In this document: piece after piece, positions 63,301 to 64,000 of the stretch
Numbering within the stretch: position 1 is the stretch's first letter
Layout: the number at the start of each line of letters is the position of its first letter
Source of the DNA: Drosophila pseudoobscura
Lineage: Eukaryota; Arthropoda; Insecta; Diptera; Drosophilidae
Assembly: GCF_009870125.1 (NCBI RefSeq)
Contig: NC_046679.1
Coordinates: forward strand, 23,126,001-23,190,000
Reading direction: 5' to 3'
DNA: 64,000 nt
The notes under the pieces: model-generated
Database searches by the model: none
Told to the model about the DNA's origin: nothing
What the model saw: only the letters and a program-made list of their open reading frames with translations
Position numbers and translations under genes: made by a program

Positions 63301-64000
63301 GACGCCGGGCGCAGAACCGAAAGGGAAACACCAGAAAGGATGCCGAGTGCGAAATTGTCTCTTTCGCACACCGAGCTGTGCTGCCGCTGCGTGTTCGGGC
63401 GCGTGTGTATGTGTGTTCCTGCTCGAGTGCATCTGTGTGTGCGCGCTAATAGGCGGAGCAATAAAAGCCACAGCGAAACGGAAGAGTGGACGACAAGTGG
63501 ACAAAGAGGGAGGCCGGCCCGGCCCGGCCCGGCGAGACACAAACCAGGCCACCAACGGGATTCGGGCCAGGGACGGACGCATCTGGGTGGGGAAGGGGGT
63601 AAGGTAATTGTGTGTGCGCGCGGTATAATGAAATGAAGTAAAAGTGGCCTGGGGCATATTGATTAAGAGAACGAACGCCTGCCTCTGGAAAGTGAATCAA
63701 TGGAAATTCTCAAGTGAATTGCAGCAGCCTCAAGTGCAGCCATTTAAAGCGGGGCGGAACCAGAAATAAACCCTAATGTATTCAAATTTACAACAAAAAA
63801 CAAAGAAAACATTTAAAAGTTTATTCGAATAATATAAAAGAGCAGAACTATCTTTGAAACCAAACAAATTACGTGCCAAATACTTAAAAAATATTATAAA
63901 AAAAAAACATTAAAAACTAAAAATATAGAAAACACACCTTTGAGAATAAAAAATTTGATGAACACCCAACAAAATAAATAAATATACTTTAAACATAAGG
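60396..64000. other. Non-coding DNA to the window end
   Basis: No supported gene. It has AT-rich parts (61740-62400, 63780-64000) and a GC-rich block (62900-63640) with purine runs and a GGCCC repeat at 63518-63535. A promoter or first exon of a minus-strand gene, possibly the zinc-finger gene, could lie here, but no signal decides this. Confidence 0.4.

Overview
The window is nuclear DNA of a Drosophila fly. It has short spliced introns with GT..AG ends, dense gene packing on both strands, DRE-type (TATCGATA) promoter sites, and a run of genes known from D. melanogaster 85D on chromosome arm 3R (Muller element E): blistery/tensin, FCHo, Kdm3, mRpL47, Ras85D, rumpelstiltskin, a SARNP-like SAP protein and RhoL. 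The dispersed repeat near 56-60 kb reminds me of elements abundant in the obscura group. That species assignment is a memory-based guess, not a demonstration.

Layout. 1-1.7 kb (+): 3' part of an SLC22-type major facilitator transporter. 5.1-7.3 kb (+): blistery (tensin SH2+PTB), one coding exon. 11.4-16.8 kb (-): FCHo (F-BAR plus mu-homology domain), 12 coding exons. 18.2-20.8 kb (-): Kdm3 JmjC histone demethylase. 22.9-23.9 kb (+): mRpL47. 24.0-25.4 kb (-): BUD22/SRFBP1-like protein, head-to-head with Ras85D (26.5-27.3 kb, +). 28.9-29.4 kb: a 513-bp MITE with an 8-bp target-site duplication. 29.7-34.1 kb (+): rump (three RRMs). 35.1-36.1 kb (-): SARNP-like SAP protein. 36.6-36.9 kb (-): a decayed fragment of an LRP5/6-type beta-propeller gene. 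43.0-43.6 kb (+): RhoL. 44.9-46.1 kb (+): Syntaxin 18. 46.9-53.0 kb (-): a large ZAD/C2H2 zinc-finger gene whose 5' exon was not found. 53-64 kb: intron or intergenic DNA holding a composite dispersed repeat around a 2.7-kb AT-rich minisatellite of about 70 monomers of 38-39 bp.

The genes are not an operon-like pathway. They are a conserved neighbourhood of mostly broadly expressed genes: adhesion signalling (by), endocytosis (FCHo), chromatin (Kdm3), mitochondrial and probable ribosome biogenesis (mRpL47, BUD22-like), small GTPases (Ras85D, RhoL), RNA binding (rump, SARNP-like) and ER membrane fusion (Syx18). Exon boundaries were placed by hand from splice consensus and reading-frame continuity. 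UTRs and transcription starts are mostly not resolved.
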